Counted from the first letter of the stretch, positions 12,991-25,352 are shown. The stretch: DNA of 64,000 bases from Conus ventricosus (GCA_018398815.1 CM031628.1:7417937-7481936); one strand, 5' to 3'. Notes: a model not told the origin generated them from the letters alone. Program-made: numbers and translations.

Positions 12991-14299
12991 TTGGCTTTAC
13001 AAGCAGTCGTCCGTGTCTTTTGGGCTGGGGGGCGACATTCAGTAGCTCCTGGCCCCTTTCTTTTACAAAACAATTTCTTGTCATACCACCCTTTAATACC
13101 CGTCATGCCCCGTTTTTTTTCATATTTTCACACTTTTTCATTATCATATAAACATACCAGTGCATCATTAATATTAGTATATATTTAAACTTTGGCAAAT
13201 CAATACTTTTATTTGTTTTTTTCATTACATAAGGATTACTAAACAAAAAAGCACATTCATCATTTTTAGTCAAATGTTTTCATAACAGGGCCCTTTACCT
13301 TTTGCTCTACACAATCTCCCCAAGGAAAAAAATGAAGTACACAGGAAAGTGATCAAACTACTTTTTAAAAACTGTAAAATCCCCAAACTCGCATAACAAA
13401 GCAAAAAGGTTTTATTTGAAATAAATTTTGTCCCCTTGAAACTGCTCCGGATCAAAACAAATGTATACAACCTTTAGGTCGCCTTTACACATACCATTTA
13501 GATAAAACAATTCAAAACGGGCACTTTTTATAATGATTTGTAATTTTTCAAATTGTATCTTGAAGCACTTATGTGAGAGACGACTTTCGTGCCATTATCA
13601 AAAAAAAATTAAACCGAAAATCCCGGGATATTCAAAGTCCTACCCTTTAAAAACCCGTTTTGAATAACATGAATTTTAATTTTCAACAGGTCATTTTAAA
13701 AATTTTTCCAGTGAACTAATACCCCCTTCCCCATCAAAAAAGATAAAGGGAACCCTCGGGGGAAAACCCCAGCAAACATCAAAATTCCTTTTCTGTTTTA
13801 AAAAACAGATTTTTTTTTCAATCAAGCAGACAAATTTAAATTTGGGTTTTTTACTTCAATAGAAAACCAAAAGGAAAAAATTCATTTTTTTAAACAAATT
13901 ACACCTCCAGATCGTCTTCCTTTCTCGAAATTTAAATGCCGGCTTACAAAATATTTAAAAAAACCCCCAAAAAACAGATCACACGCCATTCCCATAAATG
14001 TCCGGAAACAAAGTCAAAAATGATACAGAAAAGAAATAAAATCAGAATCAACAAGTTTTTTTGACCCTTTTGTTTGGTGCATTCACACGTGGAAGCGGAC
14101 GGCACCGGGCCAACAGGGTTTTTCCTCGACGAACAGTGTTACGTGTACACTGCCACCAGTGACCGAGAATCTACGTTTATTTACCGAGGTTCCTTTTTTT
14201 TTTATTTTTTCTCATTGGCTGGCCGGGCCCCCCTATCTTTATTCGTTCAAGTTGCCCCGGGCACGAGGTATACTTTTTGCTTTAATAATTAAATGGGCA

Positions 14300-14880
14300 A
14301 AACTCGAGGGGCCTTTTTCCCCCCCTTTTTTTTTTTTTGGGGGGGGCCCTCGAAAAACAAAAAAAACCCCCCAAAAAGAGTTCTCCCTTCATTCCCTTTT
14401 CCTTTTTTCGGGTTTCTTTTTACTAAGGGAGCTTGGGGGGTTTTTGTTTTTCCTGTTTAAAATTTTTTCCAGGTTTTTTTCCTTTCTCCCTCTTTTTCCC
14501 CTTCCTTCTTTCCCCTTTTTTTTTGGGGGCCCTTTTTATTTCCCTTTTTTTGTTTTCTTTTTTTTTTTTCTCCTTTTTTTAAAAACCCTTTTTTTTCCCC
14601 CCTCTGTTTTTTTTTTTTCCTCCCCCCCCCCCCTCCCCGTTCCCCCTCTCGCAAAAGTTTTGGAAGGCCAAGCTATTTTCCCATTTTTAGAAAATCTCAC
14701 TTTTTCTCACTCGCTATGGGGGAAGAAAGAGAGAAAGAGAAGAGAGAGAAAGAGGGAAGGAAAAAAGGGGGGAAAGGAAAAAAGGGAAAAAATTTTCCCC
14801 ATTTGGAGGGGTTCCCTCAAATTGAAAAACTCGTTTTGGTTTCCCAAAACCTCCACCTTTAAAAATCTGTTTTTTTTTGG
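14300..14880. repeat. Strand-asymmetric pyrimidine then purine tract
   Basis: C and T dominate 14300-14640, then A and G dominate 14715-14795. The 243-residue frame across it (14159-14890) is dominated by F, P, L and then K, R, E and is not a credible protein. Confidence 0.6.
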
Positions 14881-17800
14881 ATTCACCTAAACATGGTTGC
14901 AAAATCCCTAAAGCCCAAACCTTAAATTTCCTAAAAAAATATTTCTAGGCAAATAGGGGCTGCATTGGCCAACAAATTTTAAACGTTGTTATCAATTCCA
15001 AAAAGAGGAAAAAAAAAAAAAAAAAAGAGGGGAAAGAGGAAGAAAAAAGGACAACGAATGAGTATCAACCCCTTTAAAAATTCCTTCCGCCTTCTCCCGA
15101 ATTTAGAAATAAAAAATTCTTTTTGTTCATTTGTTTCCCGGCACTTTTTTATCCTGGGGAAAAAACACAAAACCTAATCCCAAATTTTAACGTGATTGAG
15201 CCCAAATTCAAGACAAAAAAAGGGTGGCTGTACTTAAACCAAAAAAAATACAAAGAAATTTTGGAGGAAAGGAAAAATATTTGACCAAGTAAATCAAACA
15301 CCTGCTTAGACTCCCCCTTTATGATGAAAAATTACAAAAACATCTGAAACGATGACGCAATAGCTAGATGCCTAAGGAAAAGGTTTCCAGGTCCAAAAAA
15401 AGTAAGATATCAGATATCAAACAGCTTCAAAAAGGGAGAGCCCAACCTTTATCTCTCCAGAAGACTTTTGATAAAGGTATTCCCGAAGATGGCACACACC
15501 CCGAAAAAATTTTCCAAAAACCCGGGAAAAAATATCATTGGGGTAAATGGTTTCCGCAGCTCACTATGCAAAATAAGCAGAAAGCCTGGAAATTGCAAGA
15601 AATTGCAGAGATCTTTTAATCGCAAATTTCCTCCCAAAAAAACAAGGGGCCAGAAAAAATAAAAATAAATTTTGGAAAATCCCTTTTCCAAGAAAACAAA
15701 GGATTCCAAAAAAAAAGAAAAAAACCTCTTTTTCAATAGATGGAGGAAAACCATACAACAAACCAGTTTGCGCTTTTTTGGAAAATTTTCCCTTGAAGGT
15801 GTCAAAACATTCAAATAATAAAAACCGGCCTTCGGAAAACCGTCCCCCAGATTGGGAATGGATTAGCCTCATAAAATTCGGGAAAATTATTAGGGTTTTC
15901 CTTTTCTTTTTTTGTGTGTTTAACAAATCCTCACAAAACCTAAAAAGAAAAATTCTTGATTTTTCAATAAAGGCGCCTTCACAAAACAAAAGAACCAAAA
16001 AAAAGAAAAATTCAGAAAAATAACAACAAAACCTCATGGTTCAAGAAATTTATCGTCCTACCCAAAAAACTCCAAATTATGCACCCCCAAAACTCAGGGA
16101 AATCCCCAAATTTCCTTCCCAAAGAAAAACAAAATTATGCTATATGGTAAGGCTTACTGCTTTTTGGCAGCTAAAATTGTATTAAAAGAAAAAAGGCCTT
16201 TTTTGATAAAGTTTAACAAATTTTAACGGATCCTTTGACGTACACGAAATGTAAATCGCTAAGTTAAGTTAAGGTTTAACCTTCCCCAACCCTCTTTTTA
16301 AATTAAAAGAAATTTAAAATGGCTGATTTTAAAAAAAGGAAAAACCGTTAATTCATTTTTCCCTTATTTTTAATGAGAAAGAAAAAGCTTTAACATAAGG
16401 CAAATTTTTAGAGCAATAAAACCCCCAAAACCCACTTAAAAACAAAAGCGGGGTCCAAGAAACCAAAAAAAACACACTGGCGTTGAAAAAAAGGTCTGGA
16501 AGACATCAACAGCATTTCCGTTTTCAGAACTCGAAAACCCGGATGGGGAAAAAAAATTTGCCACGGCACCTTTTTAAACAACCTCCTCCAGACGGGAAGA
16601 CATTGGGGGGAAAATCCGGGAAAACCTCAAGGTTTTCTCCCCGGTAAAGCCTTTTTCACAAAAGAGGGAAATTTTTTTTAATACATGACGGCCGTCACAA
16701 TAAAATCAGGCGGGTACACAGTGAACAAGAAGGGCCAATTGAAGAAAGGGGAACATTTAAAACTCAATTAACAATACAAAAGCATGAAAAAACCCCTTTC
16801 CCCTTTTCCCAACCATTTCAAACTAACAACCAGATACTGAGACCCTGAACCTATTCAAAAGCAAAAAGTGAATAAGCCCGCTTTGGAATGAACTAATTGC
16901 CACCTCCATTGGGAAACCATATGGATGTAGGGCCCGGACCTCTATTAGAAAACAAGGCAAGAAACCACCAAAGGCACAATAAATGGATTCGCTCAAATCG
17001 AGGAAAGAAACAAAAAATAGAGCAAAAAACAAACCCCCTATGTCAAGACCATCTTTCAAAATGGAGCATCAAAAGGAAATGGGGCACCAATCCCGACTTA
17101 AAGAAAACAAGAAACATACCACCAAAAAACATTAAAATTCAAGGCACAAATGGAAAACTTAAAATTTGGGGCAAAAACCATACGATTTCCAAAAAACCCC
17201 AAAAATTTACAAACTATGCCCGGAAAAAATAACCTGGGGCCCCCCGGAAAAACAAACTTGCCCTGGTGTTTTTCATCATGGTGAAGCGTGAAAAAATCCC
17301 CGGTTTATTTTCAAAATGTGTTGATGTAGAAAAAAGGGAAAATGGTGGGCCCGGCCGGTGTTTGATTTTGGGGTTTGGGGCTGGGAAATTGAGGGGACGC
17401 GGTTTTTAGGTTTTGGGGTTTTGGTTTCGTTTTTTGGCTTTTTTTGTTTTATAAGAATCGAAAATTCACGGGACAGACAAACCACAAACAGCCCCTCGGC
17501 CCCGGGGCCAAAGGATGCCGGGAAAAACCAACCAAAAAACCCCCCAAACACACCAACAACAAACCCCAAAAACCAACCAACACTGCAAGGACCCCCCTAA
17601 AAAATTCAAACCATACCGCCTTTTCCCCCCAAAAAAAAAAAAAAAAACCCCCCAAAAAAAAAAATTTTTTCCCCAAACATATCCAAAGGAAAGATGATCC
17701 CAAACCCCCCCAAACCCTACCAAAAACCCCCCCCCCCACAAAAACACTAAAAAACACAGGGCCCCCCCCTTTGGGTGAAATTAACAATATTTTTAAATTT

Positions 17801-18179
17801 TGCTCCCCCCAAAAAATTTTTTGGGAAAATTTTGGGGGGGGGAAGGGATTGGGGGGAAAACGTGTCAGATTGGGGTTGTCGTAGAGGTCTTTTCTTTTTC
17901 CATCTTTTTTAAAATTTTTAAAACATCACACAACGGAGGGGCCCCGAAAGGGCGGGTGGGGGGCTAAACCACCCCACCAACCCCCAACCAAACAAAACAA
18001 AAACTTTCCCTGAGGTTGTTTCTTCCTGAAAAAACCTAAAGGCAAACGACTTTTTGGGCTGACCCCCTAAAAAAAACCCATTTTCCCCCACAACAATCTC
18101 CAACAAAAAAGGGTGGGCCCCCAAAAAACAGAAACGCGCAAAGGGGGTTGGGCGGGAACCAAAAAACAAACAAACAAAC

Positions 18180-18450
18180 CCAAAACAAAACCCCCTGCCC
18201 CCCGTTCCCGTCCCCTGCCCCCTCCCTTTTGTCTTTCCGCCGTCCCCCCTGTTGTCTGTCGTCTTTCGCCTGTTCTTCTCTTTCTTTCTCCGGTTTATCT
18301 TCTTCATCTTTGTTGTTTGTTTTTCCCTTTTCTGTTGGGTTGTCCTCCCCACGTTTTTCCTTCCTCCTCCCTCCTTCTCTGCCCTCTTCCTTTTCTTCCC
18401 CCTTCCTTTTTCTTTTTCGTTTTTCTCTTTTTTCTCTTTCCCCAAATGAT
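18180..18450. repeat. Pyrimidine-rich tract
   Basis: C and T account for almost all bases on the + strand. Serine-, phenylalanine- and proline-rich frames here are compositional. Confidence 0.65.
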
Positions 18451-21400
18451 CCAAAACCTTTGGGGGAAAGATGCCCCTTACTGAGGGCCCGGAAAACGAG
18501 TGAAGTTTTCCTTTTTTTTTATCGAGGCATTATCCGAACCCTTTTCTCCTTGTTGGCTCGGGTTCTCTTCTTTCCGGGGTTTTTCGGGGGCGGGGCTGCC
18601 CTTTTTTGGTTTTCCCCTGTCCAACTTTGGCTTGGGTCCCGTTTTCCCCTCCGCTACTTCGCCCCTTTCATTTTTGTGCTTCGCTTCTTCCCCTTCCCTT
18701 TCTTTTTTTATTCATCCCTCTTTTTGTAACTTAGGAACCAATACCGTTGAAATTTTTTGACTCTTTTCTTTAAGGTGTACCTTTTTCGATAATGTTTTTT
18801 TTTCCCCAACTGGGCCTTCCCAAACATGGTGGCCTTTTTCCGTAGGAAAGGGGGGTTTGAAAGACGGGCCCCACAAGGGCAAAATTTCACGGCTGCGTCA
18901 AAGGGGAAAAAACCCAATGTGGCGCCCACACTGTGCCTTTTCCATCGTTTAATTTTGGATTTCAAGATCCCCAACGTTTGTGAACCAAAAGGTACCACGG
19001 CATCTGTTTTTATGTGTTTTTTTGGGCCTATTTCATACGTGGTTTCCAGGGCAGGAACTTTCCCCTGAGAAATTTGTGAGGTTTTTACTGAACCCCGGCG
19101 TTTTGGGTTTCCCCCAATTTCTTTTCGGTTCCTTTCCTTTCAAAGTTCGTATTTCATTATCTTTTTGCCGTTTTTCCTTTGTCTCATTTCATTTTGGTTA
19201 TTCCCTTTTCTGATGTTTCCTGGTATTTTCCCCCAATTTTATGGGCGGGGTTTTACCTCCTGCCCCCTTTTTGGGGGCTTTTTGTTTTCCTCAGTTTTGG
19301 GCTGGTTGAATCAGCCCTTTTCTCCCCAACTCAAAGGGGTTAAAGCCCCTTCTTTTGGTGTCCCCCCCCCCCAAAATTTCGACTGACCTTTTTGTTTGTT
19401 CATAATATTTTTGCTAGCCAAAAGGGTCCCGTCTTTCCTGAATCTGTTATTTTTTTAAACCCGCCCCTCCACCTGCAAAAATGTATATAATGGGGCCCGC
19501 GAAACATTTGGGATCAGACCAAACATCAAAATGTGATTGCAAGGGAGGGCTTTGATTGCTTCTTTTCCTTTTTATTTTTCAAAGGGACTCTCCCCCAACA
19601 ACTTCAAAACTTTAAAATTGTTTTGGGCGCCTTTAATTGGGTACATAAAACAATTTTCCCACTTCTCCCCTTTTTCCAAAAGAACACCCCCGTCCCTTTT
19701 ATCTGAAACCTTGGGGCAAAGGTGAACAACTTGTGGGGCGTGTTTTTTTGCCATTGTTGGGGGGACAGGACTGTTTTTGTTTCCAGGCTTTTCAATGGGA
19801 CTTAAATAAACCCCCTTTTTTCATGCTTTGCTGGACTTGTTTTTCCCCTCTTGGTATTTTCAAGATGACGTCCACTGCCCAAAAGATAACGAACAAAGAA
19901 ATCACACCCGCCGCCATTTTTCTTTCGGACTGTGCAATCCTTTTAGGAAAAACCTCTAAATATCCATGATAGCATTCTTTAAAGTTTTTTGCATGATACA
20001 TTCAAGCGTAAAAAGGATCTTTTTGGGTGGTTTTAACTAACGCCATTTTCAAATACAGTTTTTTCAAAAACTTGGGCCCATTTCTCTGCCTAAGTTCTCA
20101 GGGGCCGTTTCCCAACACGTCAAATCATGCTCTGCTATGACCGATGTCCTTTTTTTTTTCGGGGGTGATTATACAATATTTTTTCGTCGTTTTTCTCAAG
20201 CCAAACAGCGTACGAGAAAGAAAATGTCCTCCTCTCGTTTTAGAAAAGACATGGCCCGACTGGCGAATCACTCAAGTTTTGTTCTTTTTAAAAAACACCC
20301 TGTGAAAATACTCCAGGGGGCTTACCACTACTTCCTCCAGCTGACTTATCATGTATGAACTACCAGGATAAAGGGGGGATTTCTCGTCCAAAAGAAAGCA
20401 TTGGGGGATAATTTGGATATGGCTTTACCCCTTTCTTTTTTTTTTTTTTTGTTACTTCACTGGGGGGTTTTTTAGTTTTTCAAAGAACACTTCCCTGGCG
20501 CTGTAGATCATACATCCCCTAGTTTACAAGTGGTTTTCCCCAGCCAGTCAGGGTATCATTTTTCCCCCTTTAATGCGTTTAAAAAGTTCTTCGGCCACGG
20601 TTGTCACACATCTTTGGCTGTTCAACTTCCTGAAGAAAAAGAAAGGGGCGTCTCGAAAAGTAATCATGGGTCTTTTTTGTTTCTTGCCTTTTTGACTGAT
20701 TGTGCTTTCTGAGGGCTATCTCTGCTTTCAGGTTTCCCTAGAGTTCAAACACCTGCTTAAAAATTAAAAGGGGAGTTTCAAAAACTTTTTTGTTTGTTCG
20801 CGAAGTTATTCATTTTGTCATTTTGCGTCTAACTTTTGACTGGTGTTTTCCCCTTCGAAGTTGACACCATATCTACCACACAGGTGGCATACACAATGTA
20901 CTGCATGGGCAGCTTGTGTTCCAAAGTAATGTTTCCGTAAGCACTGAGTTTATCTTATCTTTAAGCTAACATCTCCAAACCTTTTTTTTTTGCAAAAAGG
21001 CGGTAATTTTTGTTTCATCCAAAAATGAGAAACAAAGGGTTTTCTCTTTTTTCATTTTTATTGCCGAACGGGGGCCTTTCTTTAAGAAGACCAAAGAGGT
21101 CGAAAAAAGCGCGGTTTTGTCGTTTTTTTTGGTTTGTCCCTTTTTTCTGCGACGATTATAATTTCCTTTAAAATGTGTTTCAACTTTTTGCCTGCAGTTA
21201 CGCATTTTTAAAACTAACTTATTTTTTTTAAGTTCAGCTTAACAGCCTTACGGGGGCCCTTTTCTGAATCCAAAGGGTGACCTTCCCTGGGGATTCAACC
21301 CTAGCCTTGGGAAATGCCCTCTCCCCGAGGCAGAGTGCAGGCCCCTCATACCGGGCTCTCAAACATCCATTTTTCCCTTTTTTTGTTTAAGCACGCAAGG

Positions 21401-21746
21401 TGGAAAACTAATTTTTTGAGACCATGGGGGCATTCCCCTTTGATCTCTGCTGCAATCCTTTATGGATTCCCCGTTGTGACGGGGTTTGGGGGCCCCCTGT
21501 ATTTTTTAATTCTCTTACCCATTTTTTTGAATCTGGGAAGCTCAATTTCCCTGCCGGAAAGGGAACATTGGGGAAAAAGGAAGAGGGGGCTTCGACAGAG
21601 CTCGAAATCTACCTGGTCCAGGGCCACTGCCCTTTCCCTGGTGTCCCTCGACTTTTCCCTAAGGGTAATAGACACCTGTTCTCAAAAACACCATCACCAA
21701 TTAAACAACAACGGGGCGGGGGGTCGTGGGGTGGGGTGGGGATAAA

Positions 21747-21766
21747 TGATGATGATGATGATGATG
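21747..21766 (+). repeat. (GAT)n microsatellite
   Basis: About seven GAT triplets just before the assembly gap. Confidence 0.85.
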
Positions 21767-21968
21767 GGAAGACAAAACCAAAATGGTGCTGAAAAATTTA
21801 ACGAAAAAGGGGTATTGGTGAGTCCACCAAGAATGACAGGGAAGTCAACTCAGGGCCAATTTTTTTTCTTAAAGTATCGCCACCTCTCCCAGGCTAAAAA
21901 AAAAGCTGACAGCTGTAACAAGTCTCAGAAACAAGGCTGAAATATTGGGCGACTCTACAGATGCTTTA

Positions 21969-22068
21969 NNNNNNNNNNNNNNNNNNNNNNNNNNNNNNNN
22001 NNNNNNNNNNNNNNNNNNNNNNNNNNNNNNNNNNNNNNNNNNNNNNNNNNNNNNNNNNNNNNNNNNNN
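21969..22068. other. Assembly gap (100 N)
   Basis: Exactly 100 N, the usual placeholder for a scaffold join of unknown size. Sequence quality differs sharply on the two sides, so adjacency across it is not established. Confidence 0.97.
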
Positions 22069-22117
22069 CAACACCTTCACTCTTGAAATGTATTAATACG
22101 ACATGTAACCTTTCGAT

Positions 22118-23191
22118 TCATGTAAACAAAATCACCAACAAAGAAATTTCATTCGCGCAGCAAACGTCGGAATTACCCACCCCACTTTTGAAAAGTTGCA
22201 AGAAAGTTCTTTCAGTTTGGTCAAGTTCAGTAACGGGTTTGCCCACCTGGGCTGCAAGGCATTCACCGATCCGTGAGCGCATTGAGTTCACATGGTTCTG
22301 GAGCATCTGTTGAGAGATTGCCATCCACTCCTGCTGCGGGAAACCCGGAAGAGCTGGTCGACATCAGCAGGTGGGGGGTGATTGTCCCTCACCCGGCGCC
22401 AAGGATATCCAGAGGTGTTCTATGGGCGCCAAGTCGGGTGATCGGGCTGGGCAGTTCATCCTCACAATCTGCTGACGCTGCAGAACATCTTGGACCACCC
22501 TAGCGCAATGAGGGGTCGCGTTATCGTCTTGGAGTATAGCGCCGGCACCCATGGCTTGCAGTGTAGGGAGGATCAGAGGCGTCACGATTTCATCCCTGTA
22601 CCGTACGCCGGTAAGATTGCCTCTAATACGGTACAGAGGGGTCCTCCCGTGCAGATGGAAGCCAGCCCACACCATAACTGAACCGCCTCCGTACCTGTCA
22701 TGTTCCTGGACACAGGCGTCGATGAAACGTTCACCTGGACGTCTCCAAGCGCGTATGCGGGCATCACAGGAAGACAGAGTAAACCGGGACTCGTAGGTAA
22801 AGAGTACCCTGCCCCACTGCTGTCTGTTCCAACATCGATGGTTTTGGCAGAACGCCATCCTGGCCCGGCGATGACGTGGTGTTAGGGGCACACAGACAAC
22901 AGTTCTCCTTGAGTGCAGGCGCACCTCACGCAGACGACGGGTCACCGTCATGCGACTTATGGTGACGTTGGTAGCGGCCCTGAGGTTGCCTATCAATGTC
23001 CTGCGGGTGATGGTTCGGTGACGTAGAGCCAAGACCTGGAGGTAGCGATCGTCTCTTCGATCTGTACATCTTGGCCGCCCAGACCGAGGTCGCTCATCAG
23101 TACTTCGGTAGTCTGGAAGCGTTGGTGGAGCCGCTGAATAACAGAATGGCTAACTCCTAGCCGTCTGGAAACTTCTCTGCCGGAAACGCCG
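22118..23191 (-). pseudogene. Tc1/mariner-like transposase, 3' (C-terminal) portion
   Basis: A DDE transposase that cuts and pastes Tc1-type elements at TA sites. From the N-terminal side (23191) one reads SGREVSRRLGVSHSVIQRL, a helix-turn-helix. A frameshift near 23040-23100 follows, then the long frame 23032-22364 with YESRFTL, GGSVMVWAG, DDNATPHCARV and SPDLAPIEHLW. A second frameshift near 22330-22365 leads to AISQQMLQNHVNSMRSR, the usual Tc1 C-terminal block. The first catalytic Asp (normally D in SDESRF) is Tyr here; the second Asp and the Glu are present. The N-terminal codons are missing because the 15.8-kb element is inserted at 23192; they resume at 38958. Inactive: split, frameshifted and missing a catalytic residue. 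Confidence 0.9.
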
Positions 23192-23371
23192 AGAGAACTA
23201 TAAAACCTTCATTCTGGCTCACTTTCGCCCTCAACCAGTTTCGGGCGAAAGTGACCCAGAATGAAGGTTTTATAGTTTCTTGATAAGCAAGACTTCAATA
23301 ACCAAAAAAATAACGATTATCTACAAACAGACATACTGTGTAGGGTTATTCGTTTTCAATACTAATTTACT
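23192..23371 (+). repeat. Left terminal inverted repeat
   Basis: Begins AGAGAACTATAAAACCTTC and ends near ACTAATTTACT. Its reverse complement recurs at 38756-38957 with few mismatches; for example CGATTATCTACAAACAGACA (23314-23333) is shared exactly. The outer 90 bp is itself an inverted repeat: AACTATAAAACCTTCATTCT pairs with the AGAATGAAGGTTTTATAGTT that ends at 23278, so each end can fold on its own. Confidence 0.92.
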
Positions 23372-23379
23372 AAAGTTTT

Positions 23380-23465
23380 CATAGAGTAACGTAGGGGAAA
23401 GTAGCCGCGGCTGAACACGCCCCATAGAGTAACGTAGGGGAAAGCAGCCGTGGCTGAACGCGCCC
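23380..23465 (+). repeat. Tandem duplication, 2 x 43 bp
   Basis: Two adjacent 43-bp copies (23380-23422 and 23423-23465), each starting CATAGAGTAACGTAGGGG, differing at about three positions. They lie just inside the left inverted repeat and have no counterpart at the right end. Confidence 0.85.
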
Positions 23466-23679
23466 ATATACACGGTGGTGTACTAGGCTATCCGATTACT
23501 TCGCGGTGTGTTAATTACAGCGTGGGGTTGTCAGGAGAGAGAGAGGCGCAGCCAAGCCCGTTAAGGTCAAGTTGCCCTCAGAACAACGTGTGGTGAAGGA
23601 TTGCTTGTGGGTTTAAATAATATTTCTATTTAGACACGGAGGAGAAACCAGTCTTGGAGCCATAGACATACGTGCGTAT

Positions 23680-23704
23680 GCGCACACACACAGACACAGC
23701 ACAG

Positions 23705-23741
<37 letters not shown>

Positions 23742-23808
23742 GCACGCCGCTGCACGCACACACTCAAACACACACACACACCCACACCCACCCACCCACA
23801 CACACACC

Positions 23809-23906
<98 letters not shown>
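23680..23906 (+). repeat. (CA)n microsatellite
   Basis: About 225 bp of CA repeats with GCAC and CCAC interruptions, inside the left non-coding end of the virus-like element. Threonine-histidine and valine-cysteine frames through it are artefacts. Confidence 0.95.
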
Positions 23907-23907
<1 letters not shown>

Positions 23908-24318
23908 GTTGGGAGGGGAGGTGGTAATAGGAGTTTTTTATTCTCCATGCTTGTCAAAAACAAAAAAAGCACAAACCAACGACAGAGATTAAGAACAGAG
24001 CGAACACAGCCCTAATTAGAGGGCTTGGGGGTTGTGGCAGGCAGTACCATGCACAGCGGTCCTGGCAGCTCATGCGATACTTGTAATTAACCAACTGTAA
24101 CTACCATAAGGCGGGGGTTGGTGGGCGCTCACCTGGCCAGGTTAACCCGACCTTATTCTCCTCTAAGTACACTGGGCATGCGTAGTAACGAGTACAACCT
24201 GCAATCATGTGGCCCCGCGTGCCAGCCGCTGCCGCGCGAGCTGCATAAACTAGCCCGTGTTTTCACAGCTTGTGACAGTCTTATTGAGTACGCCTGAGCT
24301 GAATGTTTGTTGTGATCT
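23907..24318 (+). promoter_or_regulatory. Non-coding leader before the first element gene
   Basis: Between the microsatellite and the first start codon of the element there is no open frame. It presumably holds the promoter of the left-most gene; I see no clear TATA box or other defined site. Confidence 0.3.
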
Positions 24319-25075
24319 ATGGCTAAGTGTGATGATGTAGACGACGCATTATTGCAGCTATCAAAAGAACTACATATTGGTGATGATGAAGAATGTATGT
24401 CTTTTGAAGAAGAACTGTTTAGAAAAGATCCTGAAATTGTAAAATCTATTGAAGAACATATTAAATTTCACTCAGAACATTTAACATACTGGAAAGAAGT
24501 GGAAAAAGCTTTCAATCACCAAGGAGAACAAAGTGCTGCTGGATATGAAGCCTTGTACAAAAAGAATCTGCCCAAAAAACCACAGCATTTTTCATTTCTT
24601 TCCGAAGCAAAAAAATCACCACGGCCTTCAAACAACTTGAGCAAATGAAAGGAAAAGAACTGTTGAATGAACTTGAAAACTATGTAATCAAAGACAGGAT
24701 TAATGGATGTGACATTCCGGTTTTCAATGATTCTACAAAGGATCTTGTGACAATCAAAAACATAGTAAAAAATTCTGGAAAGATAATTAATCAAAAACAA
24801 TCTGCTCTACTTAGTGATTATGTTTGTTATGGAATGTGGATGTTGAAATTTGTATGTGTCTTGAACCAACTGATTTTCAACACTTTGTTTATGAGAACTG
24901 TGGCATCAGCGCGTCTTGGGGGTATAAACTTATGAAAGTGGCTAAAGTTTTCAACCTGTACCCACGCCTTCAACAACTGGACATCACAATAACAACAGCT
25001 GTTAAAATTATATCAAATCTACAATCAGCTCTGCAAGTTTTTCCAACAGACGCCTACAAGTGGACCAAAGTTTAA
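24319..25075 (+). pseudogene. Left-end element gene, unknown function, frameshifted
   Basis: Three overlapping frames form one probable protein of about 245 residues. 24319-24648 is acidic at first (CDDVDDALLQLSKELHIGDDEEC). 24645-24830 continues with KELLNELENYVIKDRI. After a frameshift near 24830, 24850-25075 carries ENCGISASWGYKLMKVAKVF and YPRLQQLDI. The last part looks like a small helical DNA-binding domain (a helix, a GxS-like turn and a Tyr/Lys-rich helix), and I recall similar C-termini in uncharacterised proteins near this type of PolB. A role in DNA binding is inference. The ATG at 24319 is the first in frame and starts an acidic N-terminus. Confidence 0.6.
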
Positions 25076-25139
25076 GTAAGTGTTTTTTCCTGCACTTTTC
25101 TAGAATAGTCTAGAAATAGGAAGTGAGATTTTTTAAGCT

Positions 25140-25345
25140 GCTCTTGAGGGAGTGTTCTTTAATTAAGTTCTTAATAAGTTCTTGATTAAGTCGCCTTAAG
25201 TCACCTTAAGTTCTTAGTTAAGTTTTTAATCAAGTTGCTGAAGTTCTTTAATTAAGTTCTTTAATTAAGTTCTTAATTAAGTTACCCCAAGTTCTTAATC
25301 AAGTTTTTACTCAAGTTCTTATTCAAGTTATCTTATAATTATTAA
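25140..25345 (+). repeat. AAGTTCTTAATTAAGTT-type short direct repeats
   Basis: About twelve irregular copies of AAGTTCTTAATTAAGTT-like words fill the space between two convergent genes. TTAATTAA palindromes recur (for example 25254-25290). Spacing is variable (10-25 bp), so this is a cluster rather than a regular tandem array. Confidence 0.75.
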
Positions 25346-25352
25346 AAAAACA

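Larger units (their letters stand above)
1020..21968. other. Low-quality block without recognisable genes
   Basis: Runs of A, C, G or T of 4-12 bases occur throughout. All frames break every few dozen codons, and the open stretches translate to proline-, lysine-, phenylalanine- or glycine-rich low complexity. Texture changes abruptly at the N gap, after which normal sequence resumes. The simplest reading is uncorrected long-read sequence with homopolymer errors, so real exons here could be unreadable. I scanned both strands for transposase, reverse transcriptase, kinase, zinc-finger and receptor motifs and could support none. Notable substructures are listed separately. Confidence 0.7.

Noticed and set aside
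15368..15662. Lys-rich frames with MPKEKVSRSKKSKISD
   Set aside because: Low-complexity, two overlapping frames on the same strand, no family recognised.
19880..19930. Possible second Tc1 end (AACAAAGAAAT similarity to 22135)
   Set aside because: Only about 15 bp of similarity in degraded sequence. Not enough to call.
22186..22215. Tc1 terminal inverted repeat (AAGTTGCA) with a partner near 39080
   Set aside because: Only an eight-base core is shared with poor flanking match.
22490..22885. Three + strand frames over the Tc1 region
   Set aside because: Antisense shadows of the transposase.
23613..23992. Cys-Val and Thr-His repeat proteins
   Set aside because: Frames through the CA microsatellite.
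24516..24800. 94-residue minus frame
   Set aside because: Antisense to the left + strand element gene, which has the more protein-like composition.
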